The notes beneath the pieces were generated by a model that was not told the DNA's origin, did no database searches, and was given only the letters and a program-made list of their open reading frames with translations. This document shows positions 11,023 to 22,951 of a DNA stretch of 64,000 nt, one piece after another. The position numbers and the translations under genes were made by a program. Origin of the DNA: Schoenoplectus triqueter (lineage: Eukaryota; Streptophyta; Magnoliopsida; Poales; Cyperaceae); NCBI GenBank assembly GCA_964058805.1, contig CAXKVV010002148.1, positions 62,001 through 126,000 of the forward strand. Reading direction: 5' to 3'. Numbering within the stretch: position 1 is the stretch's first letter; every line of letters starts with the position of its first letter.

Positions 11023-12690
11023 CATATTACTTCTACTCATTATTATTTATTTAGTAGTATTATTATTTATTTATTTTTATACGTACATGTGATAGCTAAT
11101 GGTGAGATTATAAAGCAATGACGGTGACAAAATATTTTCTCCTCCTTTTTTTATCTATATATATTTTTATTATTACTACTTTGTTGATGAACATTGTCTC
11201 GTCATGTATTAGGGGCCATAAATAACGAGGGAAGATGTCAATATAAATTGGTGTACGTAGCGAAATATTTTTCTACAAAAAAAGAGTAAATGATGATATA
11301 ATTTTGTCAGATGTATGGAGGCACTCTATTTGTTTCTTGTACCTTGCACTTTCGTCTTAGAGTGGCTATAAACCTTATAAGTATTGCTCTGACAATGAAT
11401 GATCCTATTCATTTTTTACCATACACATTTGCACTTAAATTTTAGTGACATTTTATCTTTAAAATGTCGGTCATTATCATCAGTGCTGATATCTTTTTCT
11501 AAATATTTTAATTTATATTTATGCATAATGGAGACATGATATTAGAAATGGATTTCAAGATAATGAATTTTGTGATAATGCATTTAGTTTTTTTTCTTTT
11601 TTCGTAGTTATTATAAAATTAATTATTATCATTATCGTTGTTACCTTATTATTTTTATTTTTTATTATAATTATTTTTTTCAACACAAACCATGATAATT
11701 TTTAGAGCGCATATATTGGGGTTATGGATTTTGGATGATCAATGACTCCAAGGAAAATATATGTGGCAAAATAATTTATGGCTGATGCAAATGTTGGATT
11801 GCTACGAGTAGAATAACCTATAGCGCTAAGGGGATTATACTAGGCGTGTTATTTAAAAAAAAAAATCATTTTATTTTCTCTCGACTATAACCATTTTTCA
11901 GCTGAAATTTTATTTGATTATCCTAAAACGCAAGCCCTATGTGTTCATAAAATATTTTAATGACTGACTTCTGAGTGCATGGCCTCGAAATTTTCAGGAG
12001 TATGCCATCCAAGTCGTTAATTTAGGGTGTCTACACAAAGAATATTTTCTTTGTATGTTATAGACTTTAATCAAATATTCTAAATTATCTACTTTACACA
12101 ACTAAAAAACTTATATATTAAACTTTTTTAGTCCTATTAAGTTTATATATTATTATTATGGCACATTTATAGTCATAATATAACTTAAATGGTCTCTATA
12201 TTGAGTCAAATACATACAATAAAGTAATATCCTTATGAAATCATATATTTAATTTTTAAAATCAGATTTGACATACTTAATGACCTTAAAATTTATTCAA
12301 TATCTAATAAGTGAGTGTATATTCTTTTGTTCGCTCTAAATTCTTAAGATCTCTTGGCTGCATTCTAAAGATTTATCTTAAAATATCTTTATTTTAAGTT
12401 CCTAAGTATTTTCCTAATCATGTTAGCGTTCAACACATAAAACCTAATGTGTATTATACTAATATGTATTTAATGTCTATAATAATGAGACATATTAGTA
12501 CTTATGCCTTATAATTATATATTATTTATATATTTTAATCAATAAGGGGTGGTACTTGATCTATATTTTAGTCACTAAGATATATTTATTTCTATTTTAC
12601 TCTCACATAACCTAAATAATCTAATTTATCAATGTTGACTCTAAATCAAATGAAATCACAACTCGATAATATTTCAAATACACTTATCGA
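8991..12690. other. Intergenic AT-rich DNA with simple repeats
   Basis: No gene is seen. A 40-bp unit (TTGAATATGAGACTTTTCG...) is tandemly duplicated at 9602-9681, and a looser copy of its surroundings lies at about 9355-9445. (TA)n runs occur near 10184-10210 and 10991-11020, and TTA-type runs near 10447-10460 and 10780-10795. The open frame at 10346-10651 is low-complexity. Around 12000 the text GCCATCCAAGTCGTTAA resembles the start of inverted repeat B. Confidence 0.4.
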
Positions 12691-12699
12691 GACCCTTAA

Positions 12700-13460
12700 A
12701 CCTTATAAATTCTTTCTTAATTTGCAACATTTTGATTTTAAAAATTACTTAATACAAAGTTATTAAGTTGCATCTTATGGATTGTATCATAAATTTATTT
12801 ATTTTACAAACAATCATCTTTAATATCTATTTAAACCTTACAACACACAAATGTGCCAATATAATCTTCTTAACTTTCAAATAACTTAAATGAAAAATTA
12901 TAAATAACACAACCTTATATCTATATGAAAATCTTAGCAATAAGTTATAACTTTATATTTCTCAACATTACTATTTGAATCTTGTACGGTTTCAAATATC
13001 CATTTGCACCCAATGAATTTTATACTTTAAGGTAATGAAAAAATATTCAAATTACTATTGTTCATGTATGATTTTTATTTTTATGTATTTACTTTTGAGA
13101 ATATAGAGTTTTTCAATGGTTATGTTTTATAAAAGGCTTGAAACATGTTAATGTCAAACAACTCAAATAATTCATAGTGGCATACTGTATTATCTTCCGA
13201 AAATATCGCAAATTATTTTCCTATAGTAAATTTTCCTAATTGACACTAGCATAATCTTTGAGAATTTTCATTATTTTCAAAATAAAAATAATGACTGAAT
13301 TATCAACAGATCTAACATCATTTGAACTAACTCTTGATTCTCTCACATATGGATCGCTAACATTTAAGGGCGTAATTGGATCTGAATCGGCTCTATTGAT
13401 GTCATATTGAATCTCTATTTGAGGTGGAGTTTGTTTATCCATAAAATATTAATTTTGGAT
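12700..13460 (-). pseudogene. Decayed Copia reverse transcriptase region
   Basis: On the minus strand, codons at about 12952-13014 read IGCKWIFETVQDSNSNVEK. This is the start of Copia reverse transcriptase (family form P-I-GCKWVFK...GNVERYKARLV). Upstream on the same strand, the open frame 13236-13442 has a linker-like composition (NRADSDPITPLNVSDPY). Downstream text is frameshifted and full of stops. It is too decayed to be active. Element boundaries were not found. Confidence 0.6.
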
Positions 13461-14105
13461 ATAATTAACCTTGATCAAAATTTTGAAGAAAATCAGGACT
13501 TTGACCCTGAATCTTATCCTTACTAATTGACACAATTTTCGAATAAAATTAGAACTTCAACCCTAAATCTTATCCTAATTCGTATATTCTTCTTCGAAAA
13601 TGTCTAAAAACCTTTATTTTTTTTTATCATATCTTTCTCCATAAACTCTTATCTTCAATGAATTTAGTGTTTATATATTGTCTCAATTATATTATGTTAT
13701 GTGAGTTTATAATAAATAATATGCTAATGGTAAGAGCAGCATCCATCATATTTTTGAGAACTTTGCATATAAGCTTATTTTTTGATAAATTTAAGCTCTA
13801 AGCCTTGCATGTTAACTAATTTTGTTGGTATACTCCTTTCAGTTGCATTATCGTTTAGGAATAGCTTGGTCATTTGTGTGATATTACCAAAATTTGGTGG
13901 GGTTTGGCATAAAAGTTTATAGATCTAACCTTTTAATCTGAAAGATTTCTGTTTTATTTTGAAATTATGTCATTGATAAGTGTGTTATCAAATTGAAAGT
14001 TTTGTAGGTTAGTTTTCTCTAATACTAATTTGTGGAGATATGAACTCGTCCACTTCGATTATATCCCAAAAATACTATGCCGAGGTCTATGATTCCGACC
14101 ACATG

Positions 14106-14720
14106 TGTTCAATATGACTCTCAAGAATAAGTGTGAAACTATTTTGAAGAATTAAAACACAATTTATTTGATATAGAAGAAGAAGGAGAGTTGATGAAAA
14201 TTATTTTTTTCCATTAATCAAGATAGAAGTTATAAATATTTTTCTCTCTTACTTCACTACACTATAACTACAGTTATTTATACTAGTTTGTGCATTTTAT
14301 TTACCTCACATAAAAACCCTAGATTCTATATCTAGGTTAATATTGTTGTGGCATACACAAAATCTTCTCCTACAAGTTATCTGATACAAGCGACTTTTGA
14401 TCACATCTTGTCTTTAATGCTTCCTCTCTAGTAAGTTTTCTCGAAGTAGTTTTCTCAAGCTCTAACACCCGAGTTCCTCTTCTCGGGCTCACCGTCATGA
14501 GTTCCTTCACCTTGTCGTTGCTCCTCCGATTCTTATTCTCGAGGATTCTTGAGTTTGAGTTTGAGACTTCATGATTACAACTTTCAAAATCCTTTCTTAA
14601 GCCTAAGTCTCGAATGTCGTTCATCCTGATCATTTATTTGGAGTTCTCAAACAAAATTTTTGCTAGTGCTTTAGTGAAGATATTTGCAGCTTGATCATTA
14701 CTTTGCACATGACTAATTTG
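14106..14720 (-). mobile_element. Copia 3' end: RNase H tail and LTR
   Basis: Minus strand 14634-14720 reads ISHVQSNDQAANIFTKALAK followed by ILFENSK and a stop, the typical C-terminus of Copia RNase H. Downstream, 14467 to 14106 has an LTR-like layout. It starts TGTTAGAGC after a purine-rich GAGAAGAGGAAC stretch, carries AGTATAAATAAC (about 14278) as a TATA box, and ends TTGAACA. A short stretch (TTTGCACATGACTAATTTG) is duplicated at about 14702 and 14771. The LTR limits are my reading and have no second copy in the window. Confidence 0.55.
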
Positions 14721-16415
14721 AATTTTCTCATTCTTGATGTATTCTGTGAATGGTTCAGATTTTCTCATTGCTTTGCACATGACTAATTTGACACTCAAAA
14801 TTGTTAAAATAAATAGTCGTTCTCAGATCCTCCTCCTATATTTTCTTGTGTAATAAAATGAAAACATTGATAGAAATGTATTGAAGCCTGAAATGAGTGC
14901 TTTCATATACTATGAAAGTAAATTTGGAAACTTCTAAAATGCTGATTGAACGAGCGATTGAGTGATTGGAAAAACTCTCTCTTCTTTCGGGCCGTTGGGT
15001 CCTCTTCCCTTTGATCAGTTGCTTTGTCTTGTATAGACTTTCTTTATTGACCTCCGGGATATACGTATTTAGTGTAGCTACTTCGTTATCCTCTGCTGGG
15101 CTTGGGAGAGGATTTTTCATTATTTTCCTCAATGGAGGTGCTTTATGTTAATATAAATTTTCTAATAAATTGAATCTCATTCAAAACAAATTATCGCCGT
15201 TATTGATCAATTTTTGTACATAATGATTTGTCAATCTTCGTTAAAATTTGAGGGACTTGTATATTTTTGCTATTGGAGCAATTTTCATATATTTGATAGG
15301 CACCGAATAGAAGTTGAGATAATAATTGTCACCATTTTCCATGCTCTGGATTGAAAACGAAAAAGAGAGCACGATGTTAATGTAGGCCGAGATGGGTCAG
15401 ATTGTTATTATTTAACTATTTTCTTGATCCTAACGTCAGTTAATATATAATTAAACTGAATTAGTGTATATATATGAATTTTGTTGAGTATTAAATATTA
15501 AAATAAATGAAAAGAAAATTACAGATTCAAGAATTCACAGCACGCTAAGAAGAACCACCGACGATCGAAAATTAATTCCACGGTTGGATAAAAGGCTGTA
15601 AAATATCACCGACGAAAATTGGTGGCCTTTCTCAGCACTAATTTCCCTCCAAAATACCTTCTAAATTTACGGGAATGTGAAGGAGAGAAGTCCATTAAAT
15701 TAGGTCACCCAAGACTTAAGATTTTTTTGAAATTTACATAAAAAAAATCTAACATAAAAACTCATAATCGTGCTAATCAAATTAACCAGACCAAAATTCT
15801 CGTCATAAACCTAGCATGTATGATAGAAGTGTATCCTCTTCTCCATTAAGATTAAAATTTAACTCGTAAAGATTAAAATTTCATGAAATTCCAACAAAAA
15901 AAGTAAGAGCTAAATGTTTCATCTTCTTTTTGCATTGAAAGACCAAACAAATTACCACCATCAATAAATGTTAAGAACTGGACCGAGACGTTATAGAAAT
16001 AAAATCTCTTGCATCCATCTGACTCTCAATAACTACCCATCTGACTCTCAATAACTACATCGCCAATAGAAACACAACAGATAAAAGAAATAAAATATAG
16101 TTAACTATAAAACTCAGTAACTTATTATTTAGCGACGTAACTTCTCTGTAATAAATTTATAAAATAATTTAATCCAATACATTTAAAATAAAATAGTTCA
16201 TCATAATATGTCATTGAAATCCATTATTCATATACATGAAGACCACAACTATATTCAGTGGTATGAGAGAGGTATTACGTTCATCTGTTGATAAGTGGGC
16301 TTTGCAGAGCTTATTTCCGCTTATAGCCCTTTATAAATTAAGCTGACCATTCTTTTCGGGTTAACAAAAGAGTCACTTACCACATATATAGCTATGCATA
16401 ATTCAATCAGTATTA
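14721..16415. other. Intergenic or retroelement-derived AT-rich DNA
   Basis: No intact gene. A 98-codon minus frame at 14836-15132 shows no recognisable domain. Positions 16200-16400 contain text such as GTATGAGAGAGGTATTACG and GTCACTTACCAC of the kind common in plant LTRs, but no boundary could be set. Confidence 0.35.
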
Positions 16416-16419
16416 TTTA

Positions 16420-16885
16420 TCAACATCCAATCAATTCAGACAATTCAGATCATCGACTCATATATCACAAATTATCAGTCAATCAATCCACAATAGATAA
16501 TAATTAAATATAAGTTATAGAAAATTTTAGTTAACTAACATTCAATTAATTCAAATAATTCAGATTATCGATTTGTATCCCAAGTCACATATCAATTAAT
16601 TTATAGCAATAGATAATAAACAAATACAAGTTATAGAAAAATTTAGTTATCTAACATTCAACTAGTTCATACATTTTATATGTGATCCGCATCACAAGTT
16701 AAAGATCAATTAATCCACAACAACATATAATATTCAAATATAAATTATAAAGAAGTCTGATTTTCTAATATGTAATCAATTTTAATTCAAATTATCGATC
16801 AGTATCACAAATTAAAAGTCAATCATCCATAACAACATATAATAATCAAATAAAAATTATAGAAAAAAAAATCTAATTAACTTAT
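16420..16885. repeat. Four imperfect tandem units of about 117 bp
   Basis: The pattern 'AATTCAGATTATCGA ... TCACA ... GTCAATTAATCCACAA ... ATAATCAAATATAAGTTATAGAAAA' repeats with start points near 16431, 16548, 16664 and 16778. The units have diverged by substitutions and small indels. It may be an internal array of an LTR. No coding capacity. Confidence 0.6.
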
Positions 16886-17299
16886 ATGAAATTATCCTCA
16901 TTTATGATTTGATCCGCGACGATGTTACTTGAAATAATTGCGACATCTTTGATTCTGAACCCGAAGTGCGACACCTTGATTTGATCATAAACTTCAACTG
17001 AAGCTACTTGTAATGATAAGAGTTCATATGACTTAAATTTCCAAAAGAAAATTAAGAGAAAACACTATATAAAAGGAATCATGCGAGAGACTAGATGTTA
17101 AGAGAAAATATATTCAGCTAGCAGCTTTACTAATGGTGAGTTGATATTTATAAACAGTGTGCTTGATCGATTCTCTCTTCTTTCTTTCCTCTTCGGTTTC
17201 CTTTCATTTTCGTTTTTTTTTTATCTCCAGCGTAGAGAGAGGGGATATGCATTAATGTATCAAGGAAGTCTTTAGCCACCTATTTCATCAAAGCCCCTT

Positions 17300-17680
17300 T
17301 TATTTTTTTTATTTTAGTAAATAAAACAAATAAATATAGCAAACTGGTCATCTCTCTCCTCATTTTTGCGTTTATAACCAGACCCGACTTTGAAACTCGG
17401 GTCCATTTTTTTTTTTTGGAAACGTAAAAATTTTTTTTTCCCGGACCCGAGTTTCAAACTCGGGTCCAGCTATCCCATTTGCATTTCCAGCGCCTCCCAT
17501 ATGGGATAGCTGGACCCGAGTTTGAAACTCGGGTCCGGGTAAATTTTTTTTTCTATATAATAAAAAAAACCCCCCGGACCCGAATTTCAAACTCGGGTCT
17601 GACTATAAACCCAAAAGTGAGGAGAAAGATGACTAATTTGCTATATTTATTTATTTTATTTACTAAAATAAAAAAAATCT
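17300..17680. mobile_element. Mutator-like foldback element built from palindromes
   Basis: Long inverted arms of about 180 bp (left ATTTTAGTAAATAAAACAAA..., right reversed ATTTTAGTAAATAAAATAAA...) converge on a centre near 17490. The flanks carry the same 11 bp, CAAAGCCCCTT, at 17289-17299 and 17681-17691, within the 9-11 bp range of Mutator-like elements. Inside are four near-identical 24-25 bp palindromes with half-sites GGACCCGAGTTT / AAACTCGGGTCC, at 17381-17404, 17443-17467, 17512-17536 and 17576-17600. An AGCTATCCCAT / ATGGGATAGCT pair closes the central loop. Transcribed, this would fold into one long hairpin. The superfamily is inferred from target-site length. Confidence 0.7.
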
Positions 17681-18189
17681 CAAAGCCCCTTATCCTTGCT
17701 TCTTTCCTCGAGACTAGGATTTCCTGTCTTACAGTCGAGACCTATACTCTTTGACCTACCTCGGATTCTTTTAGACCTGCACCAAAATGTAGTGGATGTA
17801 TTTGAACCATACGGTTATTTATGAATTTATTGTGAAAATTATGAGAGATTCATTTACAAATAATATGCGCAAGGAAACAAATATGCCGCTTAGAGAAATG
17901 AAATCACATTTGAGTACTGTAAATTTTACAGTTACTCGAATTTAAACAGTAAACAGCCTCCTTAAATCAAAATACTACTCAAAGTATTATTCTCCTGACC
18001 GTAATACTGTTCCCTTTAGAAACAGACAAGTGGCCACTGACCGTAATACTGTTCCCGTTATTATGATATCAAAGAAAATACCGGAGTAAGGAAAAAACAT
18101 AAAGGTGAGATTAAATTAGGTTAAGGACGAAAGCAATATTATTGAACAATCAACAAACTTAAAAATAGATGATAATTTCTTGGTCTTTC

Positions 18190-18390
18190 CAAAATAAATT
18201 CGCAACCCTTCGAATTAAAAAATTAGTTCGAAGGGTTCGCGGACCGTTAATTTTGTATTGGGATTCATAATGATTATTAAAAGTGTAAATTTCGGACCTC
18301 GGAGTCTGTTAAAAGTATGAATCTCGATGTAAAATTAACGGTCCGAGAACCCTTCGAATTAATTTTTTGATTGATTCGAAGGTTATGCAC
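18190..18390. repeat. Inverted-repeat (hairpin) element
   Basis: The left arm (about 18195-18270, CCTTCGAATTAAAAAATTAG then TTCGAAGGGTTCGCGGACCG) is matched by the reverse complement of 18308-18388 (GGTCCGAGAACCCTTCGAAT). CTTCGAA pairs recur within each arm. Flanking target duplications are not clear, so the class is open. Confidence 0.55.
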
Positions 18391-19300
18391 CTACCCCCGA
18401 CTAGGTACACAAACCTGAGTAGGCTCAGAAGGACTTCCAGGGCAGGAGCTCATTGATTGTGTATGCACTTTACAGATGTATGATTTGTTTATGCATAAAC
18501 AAGTCATATGTGTGTTATAAACCACACCACTGCTTCTTTTTATAACAGGCTAGGTCGGTTTTTGCATTTTACAACGTAAGTGCAAATTCGGAATTTTACC
18601 CATGAATTTCCTATATTTCTTTATTCCCTGGATAAAATCTACATGGCGCGTGTATATAATTAAAAAAACATACAATTCTGCGTACATATTATTTTGGGAA
18701 ACAACATTATTCCATAATCGGCACTTCAAAAAAATTAATAAAATGTAAGATGCATATCCCTATTGATAGTAGATTATGTGCTAAACCTTGAGTGGTGAAA
18801 TAATATAAAAATATATATATCATGAGCTAATTCTTGTTTGCGTGCGTGTGTGTGAGAGAGAGAGTATTGATATCATAATAGCTCGGGATCATAATTTTTA
18901 CAATTTTGTTTCGAATTAGTATTTAAAATTCTGAAACAAAATTACGAATCCGAACAATTATTCTTGTTGAACTACATGAGCAACGATCTGTCCACAAAAG
19001 TTTAAGAGAACAAAAGAGGAAAATAAGAGCTTTTTGATGTTGTCCATATAAAGTTCATTGGAAAAAGAAAAGATGAATAATTTGACTTTGAAATTCGAAC
19101 ATAAATATTAATGTTGGCTGCTGAAATTTTCTTGCTCTGATAAAAGATGAATAATTTGATTTGGAAGGCTTCTTTATTAAAACCGCATTGACACAGCAAT
19201 CAATTATCAAAGAGATTAGGAATTTCCTTAGGCCTGCTCAATTAGGTTTTTTGATCATCAGTCATAACCCTCCCGTATTTAAGTATACGCTTTGACCGAG
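18391..19300. other. Intergenic DNA downstream of the SmB gene
   Basis: No gene seen. It includes a short (GA)n run at about 18852-18864 and AT-rich DNA. The 65-codon minus frame at 19002-19199 looks like chance. Confidence 0.4.
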
Positions 19301-20434
19301 ACGGATCCAATTAACGCCAATACATACTACTAGATCAAGGCATTTTAACAGTTTATACAGAAATTTATGATGACATATTTAGCACTACAAAAATCGTTAA
19401 TCAAACATAAAGAGTAAGACAAAACAGTTACAAGGTCCAAAAAAAACACATTCAACAATGATCCTTCTTCCTGCCCTGAACTGAAAATATAAACTAAGGA
19501 ACCAAACTAAAATAGACAGACAACATCACCATATTGAAAAACAGTCCAGATTCAACACATTCGAGTTCCCTTACCACAAGGTAGATTTCCTCTCCAATTA
19601 CTTCTAGCTAAACATGCAGGGACAAAAGAAGATTTGTCTTTTCTGAATTTTAAGTAGCAACAGTAGGCTTGGGATACACCTGCAATGCAAAGCAAAACAA
19701 ATGGTAACAACACTATTTACAAGGTCTTATTTTAAGGAGAGAAAAAAAATTGTAAAATTTGAAATGGATAATGAATAAAACAGAATTTCTAAAAAAATTA
19801 AAACAAAGAACACATGGAAGTGTTACCAGATGATGACAAACAAACATAATCTATACAAGCGATGTCTGCTGGTATATTTTGTCACAAGCAAAACTTGAGC
19901 TTATAGCAAGCAAGTCCCAGCAAATTAAAATATGGTTAATTTTGGTTGTGTGCTGAAAAATTGTCAAAGTTCTCTAGCACAATTTTGAAAGGACAACCAC
20001 ACAGAACAGCATCTGAACATACATTCAGCCAGTAGAACATGGGAATAGATATATCGACAACCGCATTCATTAACTAAATCCATTAACTTTTCTATCACTC
20101 AAGTAGTGACCAACAGATTTTAAATGGCACCAAATTTGATAAGAATATAAAGTTCTACTTCTGTTATTTTGTTTTGCGAGTACTCAAGGTCGTCAAATTA
20201 GGCTGTCCTCAATATAACCAGTCCCTTTCAAATATTGACAATCTTATGTTGCCAACATAGATGATAACCAGTCCCGTTCAGTAATCTTTTTATGACTTAA
20301 AAATCTTAACTTACTGTTTTATTATCGCTTACAAGCTAGTGAACTATGAAAAATATTTCGTGCCATTTGCAGTACATTAAAATGCTGGGCGTTAAAACAA
20401 CAGAACACAATAAAGTGACAAACTGACCTGATAA

Positions 20435-21750
20435 TTACTGTTGTTGGTTCTGTCCATGCTGCTGAGGGTTTGGTGGTGGCAGCATTCCAGGGCGTGGTGG
20501 TGCATAGACTGGTACACCACCTGGTGGGGGAGGCATGCCTGGCCTAGGCGGGGCTTGCATGCCAGGCCTCGGAGGTGCATACTGTGGTGGAGGGACCATC
20601 GGTCTCTGACCAAACGGCGGCGGCGGAACAGAGTAGGGTGCTGGTGGGCCCCCTGGCCTAGGTGGGTACTGCATGGGGATATGGGGTGGTGGGCCCCGGT
20701 AGCCCGGGACGACAGCTGGAGGTGGCGGCCTCACCACCTGGAAACAAAAAGGCCATTATGTTTCAAATTCAGTTCCAATTTTCTATCTTAGAAACATTTT
20801 TTTTTCACTAGATTGGAAACAAATAAGCACAAAGTATATGACATTAATGCCTAATCATATCACAATTGGGGCACAGTTATAGATGCAAGGTAATCCAGGA
20901 AAAACAGTACAGCATAAAAATAAAGTTAAAAACAGATGACTTTAATTCACAGGAGATTTCATACAATGGCATTGAAAATACAATAAATTAAACTCCAACT
21001 CACAGGTACTTTAACGCACTACCCTGCAAAATGCGACCATGTGTTGAAGGTGGAGGAAAACAACAAAATATGATGTCTATTCAGACCTCTCTTGCTGTCA
21101 CTTACATAAGTAGATAACTCTTAACAGTTTTTTTTACTGAGCCTCAACAGCACAACTGAGAAAACTCATGCAACATTGCTGAAATGCACGAATACAAGTT
21201 TAACTATCAATTTAGATCTTTAAAAACCCTAGATCCTACAAAATGCAATAGAGTCAGCTACCTGAGGATAAGCAACAGGAGGGGCCGACATCTGAGGCAT
21301 GGGAGGTCTGGACAGCTGTGGCTGCATCATTCCAGGAGCGGGACCACCTACTCCTCTGACAGGTCCAGCAAGCCCAGGCTGAGCCTGAACCATAGGAGCA
21401 GCAGGAACACCACGCCCAGCAGCCCGGCCAACCCCAGGCCCAGCGGCAGAAGCAGCAGAAGCAGCCTTGGCACGAGACTCGTCGGGAGGCGGAGGCCCCT
21501 CGACAGTCATCGAGACAACCTCCTCGCCACGGAGGAGAACGAGACCGAGAGTGCGGCGGTCCTCGCGGTCGGCAGAGGGCTTGGACTTAGAGGGAGGGAG
21601 GCGGCGGAACTCCTCGCAGTCGCCGAGGACGAGGTTCATGTGGCGGTCGAAGGCCATGAACTTGCCGATCAGCTGTCGGCCGTCCTGGATGGTGACGCGC
21701 ATCCGGTAGTTGATATATTGGAGCATCTTCGAGCCCTTGGAGCTCGTCAT
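20435..21750 (-). CDS. SmB: Small nuclear ribonucleoprotein-associated protein B (SmB)
   Basis: Two coding exons, 21262-21750 and 20435-20737 (join on complement), give 263 residues. SmB is one of the seven Sm proteins that form the ring around U1, U2, U4 and U5 snRNAs in the nuclear spliceosome. Residues about 7-85 are the Sm fold: Sm1 with [17 protein letters not shown], then Sm2 with [18 protein letters not shown]. Next come an [14 protein letters not shown] stretch and a proline-rich tail with repeated PPRPGM units, ending in QNQQQ. The ATG at 21750 begins [19 protein letters not shown], the usual plant start. The 524-nt intron has GT (CAG|GTAGCT) and AG (TTCCAG) ends and keeps the frame. 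A likely second intron lies in the 3' UTR (CAG|GTCAGT at 20428/20427 to GCATTGCAG at 19680), placing a last non-coding exon from 19679 downward. Length and tail are normal for plants. Confidence 0.95.
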
Positions 21751-21849
21751 CTTCGGTTACCTCTCTGCTCTCTTTCGCTTCTCTCTCTTCGTCTTCGTCT
21801 TCCTCTTGCGCTGCGTTGGGGTTTCGCCGTTTCGGAAGGAGGAAGCGAT

Positions 21850-21945
21850 GGGCCGATGGGGTTTGGGTTTAGGGTTTTGATTTGATTTGATTTTGGGACT
21901 CGCGGATCGGGTCGGGTCGGGTCGGGTTGATATATAAGCGTAAAA
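21850..21945 (-). promoter_or_regulatory. SmB promoter: telo-boxes and TATA box
   Basis: On the minus strand AAAACCCTAAACCCAAACC (about 21860-21878) contains telo-box motifs, which are common just downstream of transcription starts of plant ribosomal and RNA-processing genes. CTTATATATC (about 21928-21938) is a TATA box about 180 bp upstream of the ATG, next to a GGGCCTTTTA site-II-like motif and three GTCGG tandem units on the + strand. The motifs are seen; the regulatory role is inferred from known plant promoters. Confidence 0.55.
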
Positions 21946-22060
21946 GGCCCGTAAGGTCTCAAGTCTTGTCTTTCTCTGTCACCGGGTCACGGTCTATGAC
22001 ATTGTTTCTCATTCTTCAGATCTAAAAATTAAACCTCTTCAACAGACACTAAGTTGAGAA

Positions 22061-22336
22061 TGTTATAATATTAATGATAGATGTTTCATCTCATTCATCT
22101 CTTCTCATTCCTCCACCTCCTCCTATAATAATAGAAGTTTTCATTCTCTTCACCTTCTCCTTAACTCTAGATTTAATTTTGTATTAATTTTCTCTTTTAT
22201 TACATGATGTTTCTCTAGCCTATAAATAGAGGTTTGTATGTTGTTGATGGGAATATAAAAAATCTTTAGATGAGATAATATAGAAATAAGATTTTAGCCT
22301 CTCACAACTTTTGTCTTTTATTTTTATTTTATAACA
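22061..22336 (+). repeat. Copia 5' LTR
   Basis: Runs TGTTATAATATT to TTTTATAACA. It contains CCTATAAATAGAGG (about 22219-22232), the probable TATA box of the element. It matches the LTR at 27586-27862 except for about eight substitutions and one T indel. Confidence 0.95.
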
Positions 22337-22352
22337 CGTTATCAGCACGACT
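22337..22352 (+). other. Copia primer-binding site
   Basis: CGTTATCAGCACGACT begins directly after the LTR. It shares the TATCAG core with the initiator-methionine tRNA primer sites of plant Copia elements but is not a full match. The exact tRNA is not certain. Confidence 0.5.
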
Positions 22353-22504
22353 TCGCTCTAATCGAGTTGTGACGGAAGTTTATTTTATAGTAGAAGCACA
22401 AGATCGACATAATCAGATTATCGTAAGATTGTCTCTAAAAAGAGGTACACTTTATATTAATTTTTATTATTTTACCATTAATTATAATATTTATTTTCTT
22501 GATG

Positions 22505-22870
22505 AAATTGTTCTTATATTGGATGAGACTAATATTTTCATTCCCCGAAGAGAATGATAAAATAAGTAAATACCAGAAATTGTTCTTATATTGGATGAGA
22601 CTAATATTTTCATTCCCCGAAGAGAATGATAAAATAAGTATATACCAGAAATATTTTTTTATTTATTAAATAACCAGAAGTTATTGATATTTTTAATGGC
22701 CAGAAGTCATTGTATTTGATAATTAAAAATTTTATCAAAATGAGTTACAATTGATAACCCGAAGTTATTATTTTATTCAACTAAAATGATAACCAGAAGT
22801 TATCAAATTAGATAAATAAACAAATAAATATAATGTCTCTAATCTTTTCTCTTAATGACCTGAAGTTATT
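22505..22870 (+). repeat. Copia leader: 72-bp tandem duplication and small hairpin repeats
   Basis: A 72-bp unit at 22505-22576 is repeated at 22577-22648 almost exactly (AATTGTTCTTATATTGGATG...). Next come at least five copies of ATAACCAGAAGTTAT-like sequences (near 22671, 22698, 22755, 22789 and 22857). Each can fold as an ATAAC/GTTAT stem. They lie between the primer site and gag. Confidence 0.6.
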
Positions 22871-22951
22871 AATATTCTTTTTCTTTAGTAATTTTCATAA
22901 ATGGATGTTCGATTAAATTTATTAATATTAGTAGTATTTTTATTTTTCTTT

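Noticed and set aside
17372..17754. Short open frames across the foldback element (GPEFETRV-like repeats)
   Set aside because: They arise from translating the palindromes on both strands; symmetry, not coding, explains them.
20441..20791. + strand open frame rich in Trp and Arg
   Set aside because: Shadow of the proline-rich SmB tail; it crosses the splice site.
21184..21885. Long + strand open frame (233 codons) over the SmB gene
   Set aside because: It is the antisense shadow of the GC-rich SmB first exon and 5' UTR; the minus strand encodes a clear Sm domain.
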